Below, piece by piece: positions 1 through 9,136 of a DNA stretch of 64,000 nucleotides (positions within the stretch are counted from its first letter, which is position 1; every line of letters starts with the position of its first letter). The DNA comes from Chitinivorax tropicus (GTDB taxonomy: Bacteria > Pseudomonadota > Gammaproteobacteria > Burkholderiales > SCOH01), in NCBI RefSeq assembly GCF_014202905.1, contig NZ_JACHHY010000017.1, positions 60,039 through 124,038 of the forward strand. Direction: 5' to 3'. A program made the position numbers and the translations under genes. The notes below the pieces were generated by a model that was not told where the DNA came from, searched no databases, and worked only from the letters and a program-made list of their open reading frames with translations.

Positions 1-249
1 CAGCCCCTCCATGATCGGCACGCCCGCGCGGGTCAGCTGCTCCAGATGAAAGCAGAAGGTGATCAGCTCCTGACGATCGATCCGCACACCACGCCGCCGC
101 AGGCTGTTGACGGTATCCTGATCAAAGGTGATCAGATCCAGCCCCATGCGTGCCAAACGCTGCTCCAGATCTCCAGCGTTGGCGGCATCGAGAAAGCCCG
201 TCACCCGTTGGCCGGCTTCATTCATCGAGGCATAACGGTAGCGGGGCAT
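1..249 (-). CDS. mshG: MSHA pilus inner-membrane platform protein MshG (GspF/PilC family), N-terminus only
   Basis: The reading frame is open to the left window edge, so only the first 83 codons are present. It begins MPRYRYASMNEAGQRV and continues through RQELITFCFHLEQLTRAG, the typical opening of GspF/PilC polytopic proteins that form the inner-membrane platform of type IV pilus and type II secretion machines. The ATG lies 4 bp after the stop codon of the ATPase gene mshE, so the two are almost certainly co-transcribed. The transmembrane part of the family lies beyond the window and cannot be checked. The name MshG rather than PilC or GspF rests on the neighbouring mshE, mshN, mshL and mshM. 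Confidence 0.85.
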   Translation of the reverse strand, partial: MPRYRYASMNEAGQRVTGFLDAANAGDLEQRLARMGLDLITFDQDTVNSLRRRGVRIDRQELITFCFHLEQLTRAGVPIMEGL

Positions 250-253
250 GGTG

Positions 254-1981
254 TCACATCGTCAAGGCAAGGCCGGTGACCCGATCAGTCAGATCCACCA
301 CCCGACTGATCTCATCCAAGCTGGTCATGCCCTCCAACACGCGTCGGATGGCATCATCCGCCAAGGGGCGGAAGCCCTTTTTGATGGCCATGTTACGAAT
401 CTCCCGCGTGGTGGCCCGCCGTGCGATCAGCTCATCCAGATCGGCATCCATTTTCAGGATCTCCAACACAGCCAAGCGCCCCTTGTAACCATGGTGCTCG
501 CAATGAGGACAGCCGGTGGCGCGATAGACGAGGGGCGCGGGCTGCTCAGCCTTCACACCGAGCAGCATCCGTTCGAATGGGTCGGGGTCGTAGGCCTCGC
601 GGCAGGCCATGCAAAGCTTGCGCACCAAGCGTTGTGCCACCATGCCGATGATGTTGCCAGCCATCACATCCGGCAGCACGCCGATATCGAGCAACCGTGG
701 TATCGCGCCGATTGCAGAGTTGGTATGCAGGGTGGAATACACCTGGTGGCCGGTCATGGCGGCACGGAATGCCATCTCGGCGGTATCCTGATCACGCACC
801 TCCCCGACCAGGATCACATCCGGGTCTTGCCGCATCATCGAGCGCACCCCACTGGCAAAATCCATCTTGGCGGCCTCGCTGACATTGGTCTGCCGGATCA
901 TCGGCATCGGGTATTCGACCGGGTCTTCCAGCGTCATGATGTTGACTGACTCGGCGTTGATGTAATTCAGGATCGAATACAAGGTCGTGGTCTTGCCCGA
1001 GCCGGTCGGGCCTGTCACCAGAATGATGCCCTCGGGCCGGGCAATCATCAGCTTCAGCAAGGACAGTGAATCAGGCAGCAGGCCCAGCTCATCGATCGGC
1101 ACCAGCCCTTTGAGCCGGTCGAGGATGCGCAACACGATGTTTTCGCCGTGGATGGTCGGCTGCGAAGCCACCCGGAAATCCAACGGCCTGCCCAACAAGG
1201 TCAGCGAGATCCGTCCATCTTGTGGCGCACGCGATTCCGCAATGTTCATGCCACTCATCACCTTGAGCCGCACCGCCATCGCAGGCCAATAGGTACGGTG
1301 CAATGAGCGGACCTGCCGCAGCACGCCATCGATCCGGTAACGGATACGCAGAAAGCTTTGCTCGGGCTCGAAATGGATGTCCGACGCGCCTTTCTGCACC
1401 GCATCACCCAACAGCGCATCGATCAGCCGTACCACTGGCTGGCTGTATTCATCTCCCGCATTGGCCAGGCTGGAGTAATCCACCTCGCCGGTTTCGATTT
1501 CACGCAAGATGCCGTCGATCGACAGCTCATAACCGTAATACTGCTCGATGGCCCGCAGCACGTCAGACTCAGCCGCCAACGCGGCTTCGATCGGCATGGC
1601 ATCGCGTGTCAACAGACGGATCTGATCCAGGGCCACCAGATTGTTCGGGTTGGACATGGCCAGCCGCAACGCACCGTTCTCGCGCGAGAAACCGATCGGC
1701 ACCAGCGTGAAGCGCTTGGCCAGGTCTTTAGGCACCAGCTTGATCGCGGCGGAATCCACCACCACTTTGGCCAGATCGACACTCTCCTGCCCCAGGTTTT
1801 CCGACAACGCCTCACGGAGCGTGGCCTCAGAGAGAAAGCCCAGCCCTACCAGCTGCTTGCCCAAAGGAAGGCCGGTGTTACGCTGCTCCCGCAGCGCAAT
1901 CTGCAACTGGTCGGCGCTGATCACACCTTTGCTGACCAGCAGCTCGCCAAGGGGCAGCTTGGCTTTGGCAGGCGCACTCAT
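254..1981 (-). CDS. mshE: MSHA-type pilus assembly ATPase MshE with c-di-GMP-binding type N-terminus
   Basis: A 575-residue GspE/PilB-family hexameric ATPase that powers pilus extension at the inner membrane. The N-terminus contains two LG-rich stretches (LGELLVSKGVISADQL near residue 12 and LGKQLVGLGFLSE near residue 40) that fit the MshEN motif known to bind cyclic-di-GMP. The catalytic half has Walker A GPTGSGKTTTLYS, an Asp box, Walker B ILVGEVRD and the His box TGHQVYSTLHTN. A CMAC...CPHC pair of cysteine motifs is the usual zinc site. The start ATG overlaps the mshN stop by 4 bases, implying translational coupling. The length is normal and no catalytic residue is missing. Confidence 0.93.
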   Translation of the reverse strand: MSAPAKAKLPLGELLVSKGVISADQLQIALREQRNTGLPLGKQLVGLGFLSEATLREALSENLGQESVDLAKVVVDSAAIKLVPKDLAKRFTLVPIGFSRENGALRLAMSNPNNLVALDQIRLLTRDAMPIEAALAAESDVLRAIEQYYGYELSIDGILREIETGEVDYSSLANAGDEYSQPVVRLIDALLGDAVQKGASDIHFEPEQSFLRIRYRIDGVLRQVRSLHRTYWPAMAVRLKVMSGMNIAESRAPQDGRISLTLLGRPLDFRVASQPTIHGENIVLRILDRLKGLVPIDELGLLPDSLSLLKLMIARPEGIILVTGPTGSGKTTTLYSILNYINAESVNIMTLEDPVEYPMPMIRQTNVSEAAKMDFASGVRSMMRQDPDVILVGEVRDQDTAEMAFRAAMTGHQVYSTLHTNSAIGAIPRLLDIGVLPDVMAGNIIGMVAQRLVRKLCMACREAYDPDPFERMLLGVKAEQPAPLVYRATGCPHCEHHGYKGRLAVLEILKMDADLDELIARRATTREIRNMAIKKGFRPLADDAIRRVLEGMTSLDEISRVVDLTDRVTGLALTM

Positions 1982-3483
1982 TGCGACGGATTGCCCTCCT
2001 GCAACTTGGCGATGCGCTCGGTCACCGCCGCCGGACTGAACTGGGCCGGCTGCTGACGGGCCAGCTGCAGCGCCTGCTGGTAATAGCGCAGGGCCAGCCG
2101 GGGCTGGTCGAGATGCTCCAGGCTGACAGCCAGGTTGAACGCTGTATCCGGTCGATCCGGCTGCAGGGTGAACAGCTGGAAATACAGCTGCTGTGCATCC
2201 GCCCAGCGCTGTTGCTGATGATACGCTGCAGCCAGCTCCTGCATCAGCAGCGGGCTGTCCGGCTGGCTGCGCAACAGGCTTTCGAGCTGCTGGACACGAT
2301 CGCCATCAGCCATCTGACGCCCTGCCACGGCCAATCCGGCCAATGCATCCCGATCCTGCGGGTCCAGCGCCAACATCTGTCGATACCACCGCTCGGCGTC
2401 CTGGCTCTGCCCGGCGCGCGCAGCCAGGGTGGCCAGGCCCAGTAGTGCGTCCCGATTGGTTGGCTCATTGGCCAACGCCTGCTGATACGATAGGGTGGCG
2501 GCATTCCAATCCTGTGCTTGATAGGCAGCATACGCTTTGGTCAACAGGGGCGATACGGTGTCCGGCGCAACGGCGCGGGAGATCTTCACCGGCTCGCTGA
2601 TCAGGACTGCGGCTGTCTGGGCTTGCGGATACGCCTTGACCACCGCTTGCGTGGCCGGGGAACTGGCCGGGGTGGGTGATGGCGTAACAGGAGGCGGGGC
2701 TGTCACAGCCGGTATCGGCTCCTGTACTGGGGGATTCGATGATATGGCAGGCTGCTCAGCTTGCACGACCACACTCGGCTCTGATTCAGCTGGCGTGCTA
2801 GGCACAGGCTGCGACGCCCACCAGAGCCACCCCAGCATGCCCACCACCGCCAATGCCCCGCCGCCACCCAGCAGCAGCCGATTGTCCAACGCAGGCCGCT
2901 GCTTCTTGGCGGTGGCCGCCAGCACTCGTTTCGCCTGCTCCCTGCCAGCTGGGGGCGGAGCGGCCACCGGTGGCGCAGCCGGGGCAGGCGGGTTGTGCAC
3001 CATGGCTGGCGAAGGGGGCGCCATGTCGATCCGCAGGGCCTGGTCAGATTGGTGAGAGGCCGCGGGCACCGGTTCAGGCATCTGCAAGGCAAGATCATTC
3101 ACGACAGGTGCATCCGGTGGCTCGGCCTTCCGTTCCAGCTCAGGGGCAGGCACAGGTGCAGGTGCAGGTGCAGGTGCAGGTGCAGGTGCAGGTGCAGGTG
3201 CAGGTGCAGGTGCAGGTGCAGGTGCAGGTGCCAAGGTTAGATCTAAATGGCTGTCTGGTGCGGGCGGAGGGGCCATGACAGGCTCCACGCGAGGTGCCAT
3301 CTGCGGGGCAGCAGGGGCGACGGTGTCCGCACTCAGGGTGATATCTGCAAAACTGATGTCAGGCAGTGGCGCAGCCGGCGCAGCAGCCAAGTCTGGTGGC
3401 GGCGGATCAGCCGACGCTGGCGGTTCCGCCTGCTTGCGCTTGGCCGCCTCGGCCCGCCGTAACGCATCCAGCAACAGGCTCAT
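1978..3483 (-). CDS. mshN: MshN-like TPR protein of the MSHA pilus operon
   Basis: A 501-residue protein beginning MSLLLDALRRAEAAKRKQ, an opening shared by MshN/GspB-like proteins of pilus operons. A long Pro/Ala-rich cytoplasmic stretch includes an uninterrupted Ala-Pro run encoded by 13 copies of one hexamer. One transmembrane segment follows (around LLLGGGGALAVVGMLGWLWW), then a periplasmic C-terminal half of tetratricopeptide repeats (for example AYAAYQAQDWNAATLSYQQAL and LALRYYQQALQLA). The topology suits a protein linking the cytoplasmic motor to the periplasm. Its ATG overlaps the mshL stop and its stop overlaps the mshE start, each by 4 bases. Low sequence conservation in this family makes the name depend partly on the neighbours. 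Confidence 0.8.
   Translation of the reverse strand: MSLLLDALRRAEAAKRKQAEPPASADPPPPDLAAAPAAPLPDISFADITLSADTVAPAAPQMAPRVEPVMAPPPAPDSHLDLTLAPAPAPAPAPAPAPAPAPAPAPAPAPVPAPELERKAEPPDAPVVNDLALQMPEPVPAASHQSDQALRIDMAPPSPAMVHNPPAPAAPPVAAPPPAGREQAKRVLAATAKKQRPALDNRLLLGGGGALAVVGMLGWLWWASQPVPSTPAESEPSVVVQAEQPAISSNPPVQEPIPAVTAPPPVTPSPTPASSPATQAVVKAYPQAQTAAVLISEPVKISRAVAPDTVSPLLTKAYAAYQAQDWNAATLSYQQALANEPTNRDALLGLATLAARAGQSQDAERWYRQMLALDPQDRDALAGLAVAGRQMADGDRVQQLESLLRSQPDSPLLMQELAAAYHQQQRWADAQQLYFQLFTLQPDRPDTAFNLAVSLEHLDQPRLALRYYQQALQLARQQPAQFSPAAVTERIAKLQEGNPSQ
3153..3230. repeat. Perfect hexamer repeat, 13 copies of CAGGTG (CACCTG on the coding strand)
   Basis: Thirteen exact tandem copies of a 6-base unit lie inside mshN and encode an Ala-Pro run. 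Because the unit is two codons, copy-number changes would alter linker length without shifting the frame. The same unit recurs in aceF (56341-56394). Confidence 0.97.
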
Positions 3484-5417
3484 GGCCGCCCGCCCTCGGT
3501 CGAGCTGATCGGCACGGCCAAGTTGTCCCGTCGATCATCAAAGAAATGTTCACTGGGCAGGTAAGCCCTGAATTGCGCCAGATCGCCATTCACACTCGGG
3601 TCGTTGATCACCACGGGCCGCAGGAAGATCACCAGCTCACCTTTGCTGCCGGTATCGTTACGCTGGCTGACCAGGTTGCCGATGCCCGGCAGGCGCGACA
3701 GCCAAGGCAGGCCGTCCCGCTTGTACTCGATCTTGTCACGGATCAACCCGCCCAGCACGGCCACCTGCCCACTCATCAGCTTGAGCGTGGATTCCATCTC
3801 GCGCACTTCGATTTCTGGAATCAGGTTGTCAAAATCAGACTTCAACAAGCGCGGAACCGGGTCGATCTTATAGCCAGTGATATTGGAGATCGTGGGCCGG
3901 ACATTCAGCGATACGGCACCTGATTCAGCAATCTGCGGGGTCACGTTCATCACCACCCCGACTGGCAAAGTGTTGATGGTACTGGTGTACTCGCGCTTTT
4001 CCGGCGTGGTGGAGGTGGCATCGGTAATACGGACTTCCGACGTGAAGTAGACTTTTTCCTCTACCACCTTCAGCAAGGCAGTCTGATTGTTCAGCGCCAT
4101 GATCTTGGGGCTGGAGATCACCTTGGTCTTGCCGAAGGTTTCCAGCAATTTGATGGTGGAACGGAATGTGCCGCTGAACAGCCGTGGGTTGGTGATGTTA
4201 AAGGTCAGCGCCGTGAAAGGCGAATTGGCGAGCGACGCAGGCGTCATTGCCACCGAGACACCAGACTGGTGCCGCGCACCTTCGGATAGCCGTGACCAGT
4301 CGATGCCAGACTGGAACTGATCCGACAGATCGACCTCGACAATCGTTGCCTCGATCAACACCTGCCGCTGCGCCCCCGCCATCACCTGTTGCAGAAACCG
4401 CTGTATCTCGCGATGTTGTCGCGAGTTGGCCACCACCGTGATCGTGCCCGTCTCCGGATGGATGATCACATCACGATTGTCAGCCCCCGCCACCGTCCCT
4501 TGATTGCCCGCCGCCCCGGTAGGAGCCTTGGCCTGCGTGGCTGTACTCTGGGTGGGCGCGGTCATGGTGTCGCCTGAAGCTTGCCGCAATTGCTCGAACA
4601 ATTTGGGCGCCCCGCCCTGCGCCTTGGCTGCCAGCTCGGCATCCTTACGCAATTCCTCACGTTGACTCTGTTGTTTGGCCTCCTTGGTGGCACGCTCTTC
4701 AGAACTCATCCGGGCAAGTGCCCGCTTGGCCTCCAGCTCGGCCCGACGCGCCACTTCCAACTGGCGGGCAGCGTTGGTCGAATCCAGTATGGCCCCGATG
4801 CTGTTTTTGACCGACGTCCAGAACAGGTTTTCCGAGACATTGCTCAATTCAGTCTGCGAAATATTGCCGACCTCACCCTGCCCACCTGTTTTGCTGGTGC
4901 TACCTGTCGAGCGCTCCCCCCCCGTCGAGATCGCCGTCGCCACACTGACACGGCTGTTCATCTTACGGCTCATGTTGACGTAATCGACTTGATAGTGCTG
5001 CACATATGGCACCTCGGGCATCACCACCAGATTGCCCCCCAGCATCTGCCACCGCATCTCGACTTGGTTGGCAATCCGCTCCAGCAATTGGGGCAGGGTC
5101 TGGTTGATGGCATTCAAAGTCACCGTGCCATCGATGCCAGGATGCACGTCCACATTGATTTTGGCATCACGCGCCAGGGCAAACAGCAGCTCATCCACCG
5201 GCACATGGTTGACCACCACGCTATACAGCTCGGGTCTGGCGGTGGGCTTGGGTGGGGGCAGTGTCGGCAACGGGACGACCGGCGCAGGGATGCCCTCGGC
5301 ACGGGCGGGCGGCGCGGTGATATGGGTGGCGTCTGGCGCCGGGGGCCGAAAGCTGGTGCAGGCCGCAAGCGGGAGCACAACAACAAGCGGGACGCAGCGG
5401 GGCATCAGGATCATCAT
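3480..5417 (-). CDS. mshL: MSHA pilus outer-membrane secretin MshL
   Basis: A 645-residue lipoprotein secretin forming the outer-membrane pore for the pilus. The signal peptide ends in a lipobox with the lipidated Cys at residue 20 (LPLAAC). A secretin/TonB short N-terminal domain spans about residues 64-135, and the C-terminal secretin domain begins near IEATIVEVDLSDQFQSGIDW and includes VPRLL and the VLGGLIRD region. Between them, residues 215-268 form a highly charged Ala/Glu/Arg/Lys-rich predicted coiled coil that looks unusually prominent for a secretin. The gene follows mshM with a 121-bp gap. In Vibrio and Aeromonas clusters mshL precedes mshM, so the order is swapped here. Confidence 0.9.
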   Translation of the reverse strand: MMILMPRCVPLVVVLPLAACTSFRPPAPDATHITAPPARAEGIPAPVVPLPTLPPPKPTARPELYSVVVNHVPVDELLFALARDAKINVDVHPGIDGTVTLNAINQTLPQLLERIANQVEMRWQMLGGNLVVMPEVPYVQHYQVDYVNMSRKMNSRVSVATAISTGGERSTGSTSKTGGQGEVGNISQTELSNVSENLFWTSVKNSIGAILDSTNAARQLEVARRAELEAKRALARMSSEERATKEAKQQSQREELRKDAELAAKAQGGAPKLFEQLRQASGDTMTAPTQSTATQAKAPTGAAGNQGTVAGADNRDVIIHPETGTITVVANSRQHREIQRFLQQVMAGAQRQVLIEATIVEVDLSDQFQSGIDWSRLSEGARHQSGVSVAMTPASLANSPFTALTFNITNPRLFSGTFRSTIKLLETFGKTKVISSPKIMALNNQTALLKVVEEKVYFTSEVRITDATSTTPEKREYTSTINTLPVGVVMNVTPQIAESGAVSLNVRPTISNITGYKIDPVPRLLKSDFDNLIPEIEVREMESTLKLMSGQVAVLGGLIRDKIEYKRDGLPWLSRLPGIGNLVSQRNDTGSKGELVIFLRPVVINDPSVNGDLAQFRAYLPSEHFFDDRRDNLAVPISSTEGGRP

Positions 5418-5538
5418 TGGCCATCAGACAGAAAAGTGGCAACCTGGGCCGATTGCCATCATTTTGTATATAGCATCAATTCAACGAATGTGTTCGATAT
5501 ATCCGCACTATGGGATGGGCGCCAGACGCGATCGCGAC

Positions 5539-6834
5539 TCACCCGTTGCGGCGCACCCCCGCCAACGTCCGCAAGACCGGCTTATCCGCCCGGACTGCAT
5601 CAGGCAAAGCCGCCAGTGCATCCAGGGCCTCAGCGCGATTCGAAAATGAACCGTAGTAGACCACATAGCCCGGCCTACCCTGCATATCAGACTGGGTGAC
5701 ATACAACTTGGTCTGATCCAACGTCAAAGCAATCCGCTTGAGTTCCCCAGACAATTGGTCAGGTGTGGATTCCACCATGCTTATCAGTTGAATGGTGAAA
5801 AAGCCCGCCGGCGCGGACAGCAGCCAGTCCGTGGCCGCCTGCAGACGTGCTTCGACGATTCCCGTGTTCAAGGCTGGCCGAGGCAGAGCAGTCGGTGCCA
5901 CCATCGGTGGCGGCTCGATCCGGGATGTCGGCAAGTCAGTGGACATGGCACGCATGCCCAGTCCCAACAGCAGCCCTAGCGTCACACTCCCCCCCACCCA
6001 GGCGACTCGGCTCCAGGGCACCTTGGGCCGCCGAAAACCACTGTCACGAATCGCCTGGCGGGCATGTTTGGCTTGAATGGCAAAAGCACCGTCGGCAAAG
6101 GCTGCCAGCAACGCTTTGTCCGCCAGGATATTGATACGGCGGGTCAGTCCCTCCGATTCATTGGCAATCAGCCTGATGGCCTGTCTGGCGAAATTGTCAG
6201 GCCCTTTATAGCCCGCAGCCCGCAGCCGGAAACGCAGGTACTCTCCCACGTCACGACCTGCCAGAGGGGCCAGCTCAAATTGATGCACGATGCGCTCGCG
6301 CAGCTGACGCATATCGGGCAACGACAGGTTCTGATCCAGCTCCGGCTGACCGAACAACACCATCTGCAACAACTTGTGGTGGCCGTTTTCCAGATTGGAC
6401 AATAACCGGACCCGCTCCAGGCTGTCGGGCGGCATCGCATGGGCCTCGTCGATCAGCACCACCACCTGCCGGTTTGCCGCATATTTGTCGATCAAACAGG
6501 CCTGCAACTGCTTCATCGCCTGCATGGGGCGGGTGGCATCCCAGGGAAGCTTCAGCTCATCAGCAATCGCAAATAGAATGTCATCCGCCGAAATGTTTGG
6601 ATTCGCAAGGTAGACAAGATCCACCGTCGCAGGCAACCGATCGATCAACATGCGACAGAGCATGGTCTTGCCACTACCCACCTCACCCACCACCTTGACG
6701 ATCCCCTCACCACTGGTGACCGCGTACAACAAGGCTTCCAGCGTCGCCCCACGTTGTGCGCCCGCATAGAAGAAATCTGGATGAGGGGTGATTTTGAAAG
6801 GTGGCTCAGTCAAACCAAAATGTGCAAGGTACAT
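5539..6834 (-). CDS. mshM: MSHA biogenesis AAA ATPase MshM with C-terminal SPOR-like domain
   Basis: A 431-residue ExeA/MshM-family protein. The N-terminus MYLAHFGLTEPPFKITPHPDFFY is the family signature. Walker A is GEVGSGKT at residues 50-57 and Walker B is VVVLIDEAHAM. A single transmembrane segment lies near residues 283-303 (VGGSVTLGLLLGLGMRAM). The periplasmic tail contains FFTIQLISM, then YVVYYGSFSNRAEALDAL, which resembles a SPOR peptidoglycan-binding fold. This fits a role in opening the cell wall for the secretin, as known for ExeA. It is the first gene of the minus-strand operon; the promoter must lie in the gap to the right. Confidence 0.88.
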   Translation of the reverse strand: MYLAHFGLTEPPFKITPHPDFFYAGAQRGATLEALLYAVTSGEGIVKVVGEVGSGKTMLCRMLIDRLPATVDLVYLANPNISADDILFAIADELKLPWDATRPMQAMKQLQACLIDKYAANRQVVVLIDEAHAMPPDSLERVRLLSNLENGHHKLLQMVLFGQPELDQNLSLPDMRQLRERIVHQFELAPLAGRDVGEYLRFRLRAAGYKGPDNFARQAIRLIANESEGLTRRINILADKALLAAFADGAFAIQAKHARQAIRDSGFRRPKVPWSRVAWVGGSVTLGLLLGLGMRAMSTDLPTSRIEPPPMVAPTALPRPALNTGIVEARLQAATDWLLSAPAGFFTIQLISMVESTPDQLSGELKRIALTLDQTKLYVTQSDMQGRPGYVVYYGSFSNRAEALDALAALPDAVRADKPVLRTLAGVRRNG

Positions 6835-7533
6835 AAGCCCTCCCCATCAGGCCCACATGGCTGCTTGGCGGCGGTGCCAAAGCCAGGCGCTGTCGGCCTG
6901 ACCTGAACGACGCCAAGCCCACCGCTTCTTCAAAGAGGTATAGCAAGCAATCCGGCTGAATGACAGCACCCCGTGTGAGCGGCGGGATGAAGACCAATAC
7001 AACGTCAGATCCTGTTTGCAAACAGCCCGACAAATCTTCACCCAAGCGTCATCCAATCGTCACGTTACAAAAACCTGGCCTTATATCATCATGAAAAGCG
7101 CTGCAGACTGCGGCAGCATGAAAGGTTGGCGCGTTTGGGCGAGTCAGCCTGCATTCATCGTCGAGCGTGACAATGGCAAGACATCCATGGTCATTTGGAC
7201 TGGCGGGCAGGCTGATCCAGGCGAGCACCGTCGCGCTCAGCTGAATAGCAGCTGAACAAGATGCGTTGGGATAGGTGATCGAGAAGCAGATCATCCTACC
7301 AGCGGCGTGATCTGAAATGAAAATTCATCTGTTCACATGCGAAGATAAAGCCAAGCCTCCGATGGAAATCGATAAATTTTCATCAGAACAGTGCATCATA
7401 CGAAAAATCACATATAGAGCATTAACTCTAATTGGTGTTGTAAATATGCAACGCATGTCAATTATTGTTGTGTATTGATATTGCAATACGAGATACTTGT
7501 TTTAAAATCATGTCATTTTGATTGGGTTCCGTT
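6835..7533. other. Divergent intergenic region between the msh and mla operons
   Basis: About 700 bp without a convincing gene. The right part (7300-7520) is clearly AT-rich and probably carries the mla promoter; the left part should carry the msh promoter. Short open frames here have no recognisable protein character. I could not assign exact -35/-10 elements with confidence. Confidence 0.5.
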
Positions 7534-8349
7534 GTGTCCGCCGAAAATCTGGTCGAACTCGACCACGTCACATTTGCCTACGACAAGCGCCGTGTCATCC
7601 TCCGTGACATCAGCCTACGCATCCCGAAAGGCAAGGTTGTTGCCATCATGGGCGGGTCTGGCTGTGGAAAAACCACCATCCTGCGCCTGATAGGCGGCCA
7701 GATCAAACCCAGCAACGGCACCGTCTCCGTCGCTGGGCAGGTGGTGCACACCCTGCCAGAAGACGATCTCTATCAACTACGTCGCAAGATGGGCATGCTG
7801 TTCCAGTTCGGGGCCTTGTTCACCGATATGTCAGTGTTTGATAACGTCGCCTTCCAGATGCGAGAGCATACCGATCTGCCTGAAGAGCTGATCCGTGATC
7901 TGGTTTTGATGAAACTGCATGCCGTTGGCTTGCGTGGCGCACATAAACTCAAGCCATCCGAGCTGTCAGGTGGGATGGCGCGTCGTGTCGCCTTGGCCAG
8001 GGCGATCGCACTGGACCCGATGTTGATGATGTATGACGAGCCTTTCGCCGGGCTGGACCCGATCTCACTGGGCGTGGTTGGCCAGCTGATCCGCAAACTC
8101 AATGATGCACTGGGCGCCACCTCGATCCTCGTCACCCACGATGTGCAGGAGTCCCTGCAGATAGTCGATTATGTTTATTTCGTGTCGGAAGGCAAAATTG
8201 TCGCAGAAGGCACAGCAGAAGAAATTCGCGCATCGAAAATGGATTTCGTCAAACAGTTTGTCAACGGCGAGCCCGATGGCCCCGTCCCCTTCCATTACCC
8301 GGCGCCTGACTACACCGCCGACCTGCTGAAAGGGGTAAAACGTGCTTGA
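7534..8349 (+). CDS. mlaF: Phospholipid transport ABC ATPase MlaF
   Basis: ATP-binding subunit of the Mla system, which moves phospholipids between inner and outer membranes to keep outer-membrane lipid asymmetry. It has Walker A GGSGCGKT, the signature LSGGMARR, Walker B MMYDEPFAGLDP and the switch His in LVTHDV. The ending GPVPFHYPAPDYTADLL closely resembles E. coli MlaF. The start is uncertain: GTG at 7534 gives MSAENLVELDHV and has a weak GGG upstream, while TTG at 7522 adds four residues; neither has a good ribosome site. The stop overlaps the mlaE start by 8 bases. Confidence 0.95.
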   Translation: MSAENLVELDHVTFAYDKRRVILRDISLRIPKGKVVAIMGGSGCGKTTILRLIGGQIKPSNGTVSVAGQVVHTLPEDDLYQLRRKMGMLFQFGALFTDMSVFDNVAFQMREHTDLPEELIRDLVLMKLHAVGLRGAHKLKPSELSGGMARRVALARAIALDPMLMMYDEPFAGLDPISLGVVGQLIRKLNDALGATSILVTHDVQESLQIVDYVYFVSEGKIVAEGTAEEIRASKMDFVKQFVNGEPDGPVPFHYPAPDYTADLLKGVKRA

Positions 8350-9136
8350 CCAATTGGCAGCCGGTTTCCGCCTTGTAGGCCGCAAGGTCATCAACGGTGT
8401 GTGGCGCTTGGGTTTCATCACCCGCTTTCTTTTTGCCGTGTTGATGTATTCCGGCACCAGCTTCCGCCGGTTTGGCTTGACCCTCCGCGAGATCTACTTC
8501 GCTGGCGTGCTGAGTCTGATCATCATCCTGATCTCAGGTTTGTTTGTCGGCATGGTGTTGGGGCTGCAGGGTTATGACACCTTGCAGCGCTACGGCTCAT
8601 CCGATGCCCTGGGAGTGTTGGTTGCCCTGTCGCTGACCCGGGAGCTTGGCCCCGTCATTGCCGCATTGCTGTTTGCCAGCCGGGCTGGCAGCGCCATGAC
8701 CGCTGAAATCGGCCTGATGAAGACGACCGAACAATTGGCGGCGATGGAAATGATGGCCGTCAACCCGATCGCCAGGGTCGTCGCCCCCCGCTTCTGGGCA
8801 GGGGTGTTGTCGATGCCCCTGTTGGCAGCCATGTTCTCCGCCATGGGCGTGCTGGGCGGGTACTTGGTCGGTGTCCGTCTGATTGGTGTCGATGACGGCG
8901 CATTTTGGTCACAGATGCAGTCAGCGGTCGATTTCCGCTTTGATATCGTCAACGGCATCATCAAAAGTGTCGTGTTTGGCATCGCCATCACATTGATTTC
9001 AGTTTTTGAAGGTTACGACGCACCACCCACAGCGGAAGGCGTATCTGGCGCGACCACCCGGACCGTGGTGACGTCTTCGCTGGTGATCCTCGCGTTGGAT
9101 TTCGTGCTCACCGCATTCATGTTCAAAGGGATTTAA
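8342..9136 (+). CDS. mlaE: Phospholipid transport ABC permease MlaE
   Basis: A 264-residue polytopic inner-membrane permease of the MlaE/Ttg2B family. The family signatures LTRELGPVIAALLFASRAGSAMTAEIG and GYDAPPTAEGVSGATTRTVV are present, along with about five to six hydrophobic helices. The start is GTG, overlapping the end of mlaF, which indicates translational coupling. It pairs with MlaF, MlaD and MlaB in one inner-membrane complex. Length and motifs are normal for the family. Confidence 0.96.
   Translation: MLDQLAAGFRLVGRKVINGVWRLGFITRFLFAVLMYSGTSFRRFGLTLREIYFAGVLSLIIILISGLFVGMVLGLQGYDTLQRYGSSDALGVLVALSLTRELGPVIAALLFASRAGSAMTAEIGLMKTTEQLAAMEMMAVNPIARVVAPRFWAGVLSMPLLAAMFSAMGVLGGYLVGVRLIGVDDGAFWSQMQSAVDFRFDIVNGIIKSVVFGIAITLISVFEGYDAPPTAEGVSGATTRTVVTSSLVILALDFVLTAFMFKGI

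Noticed and set aside
3153..3230. Possible CRISPR-like repeat array
   Set aside because: The 6-base units are contiguous with no spacers and encode a Pro-Ala linker, so it is a simple coding repeat.
6847..7294. Short minus-strand frames upstream of mshM
   Set aside because: They overlap each other, have Cys-rich chance-like compositions and no good ribosome sites.
7522..7533. TTG at 7522 as the mlaF start
   Set aside because: It has no ribosome site and adds only four non-conserved residues; GTG at 7534 fits the family better, though the choice is not certain.
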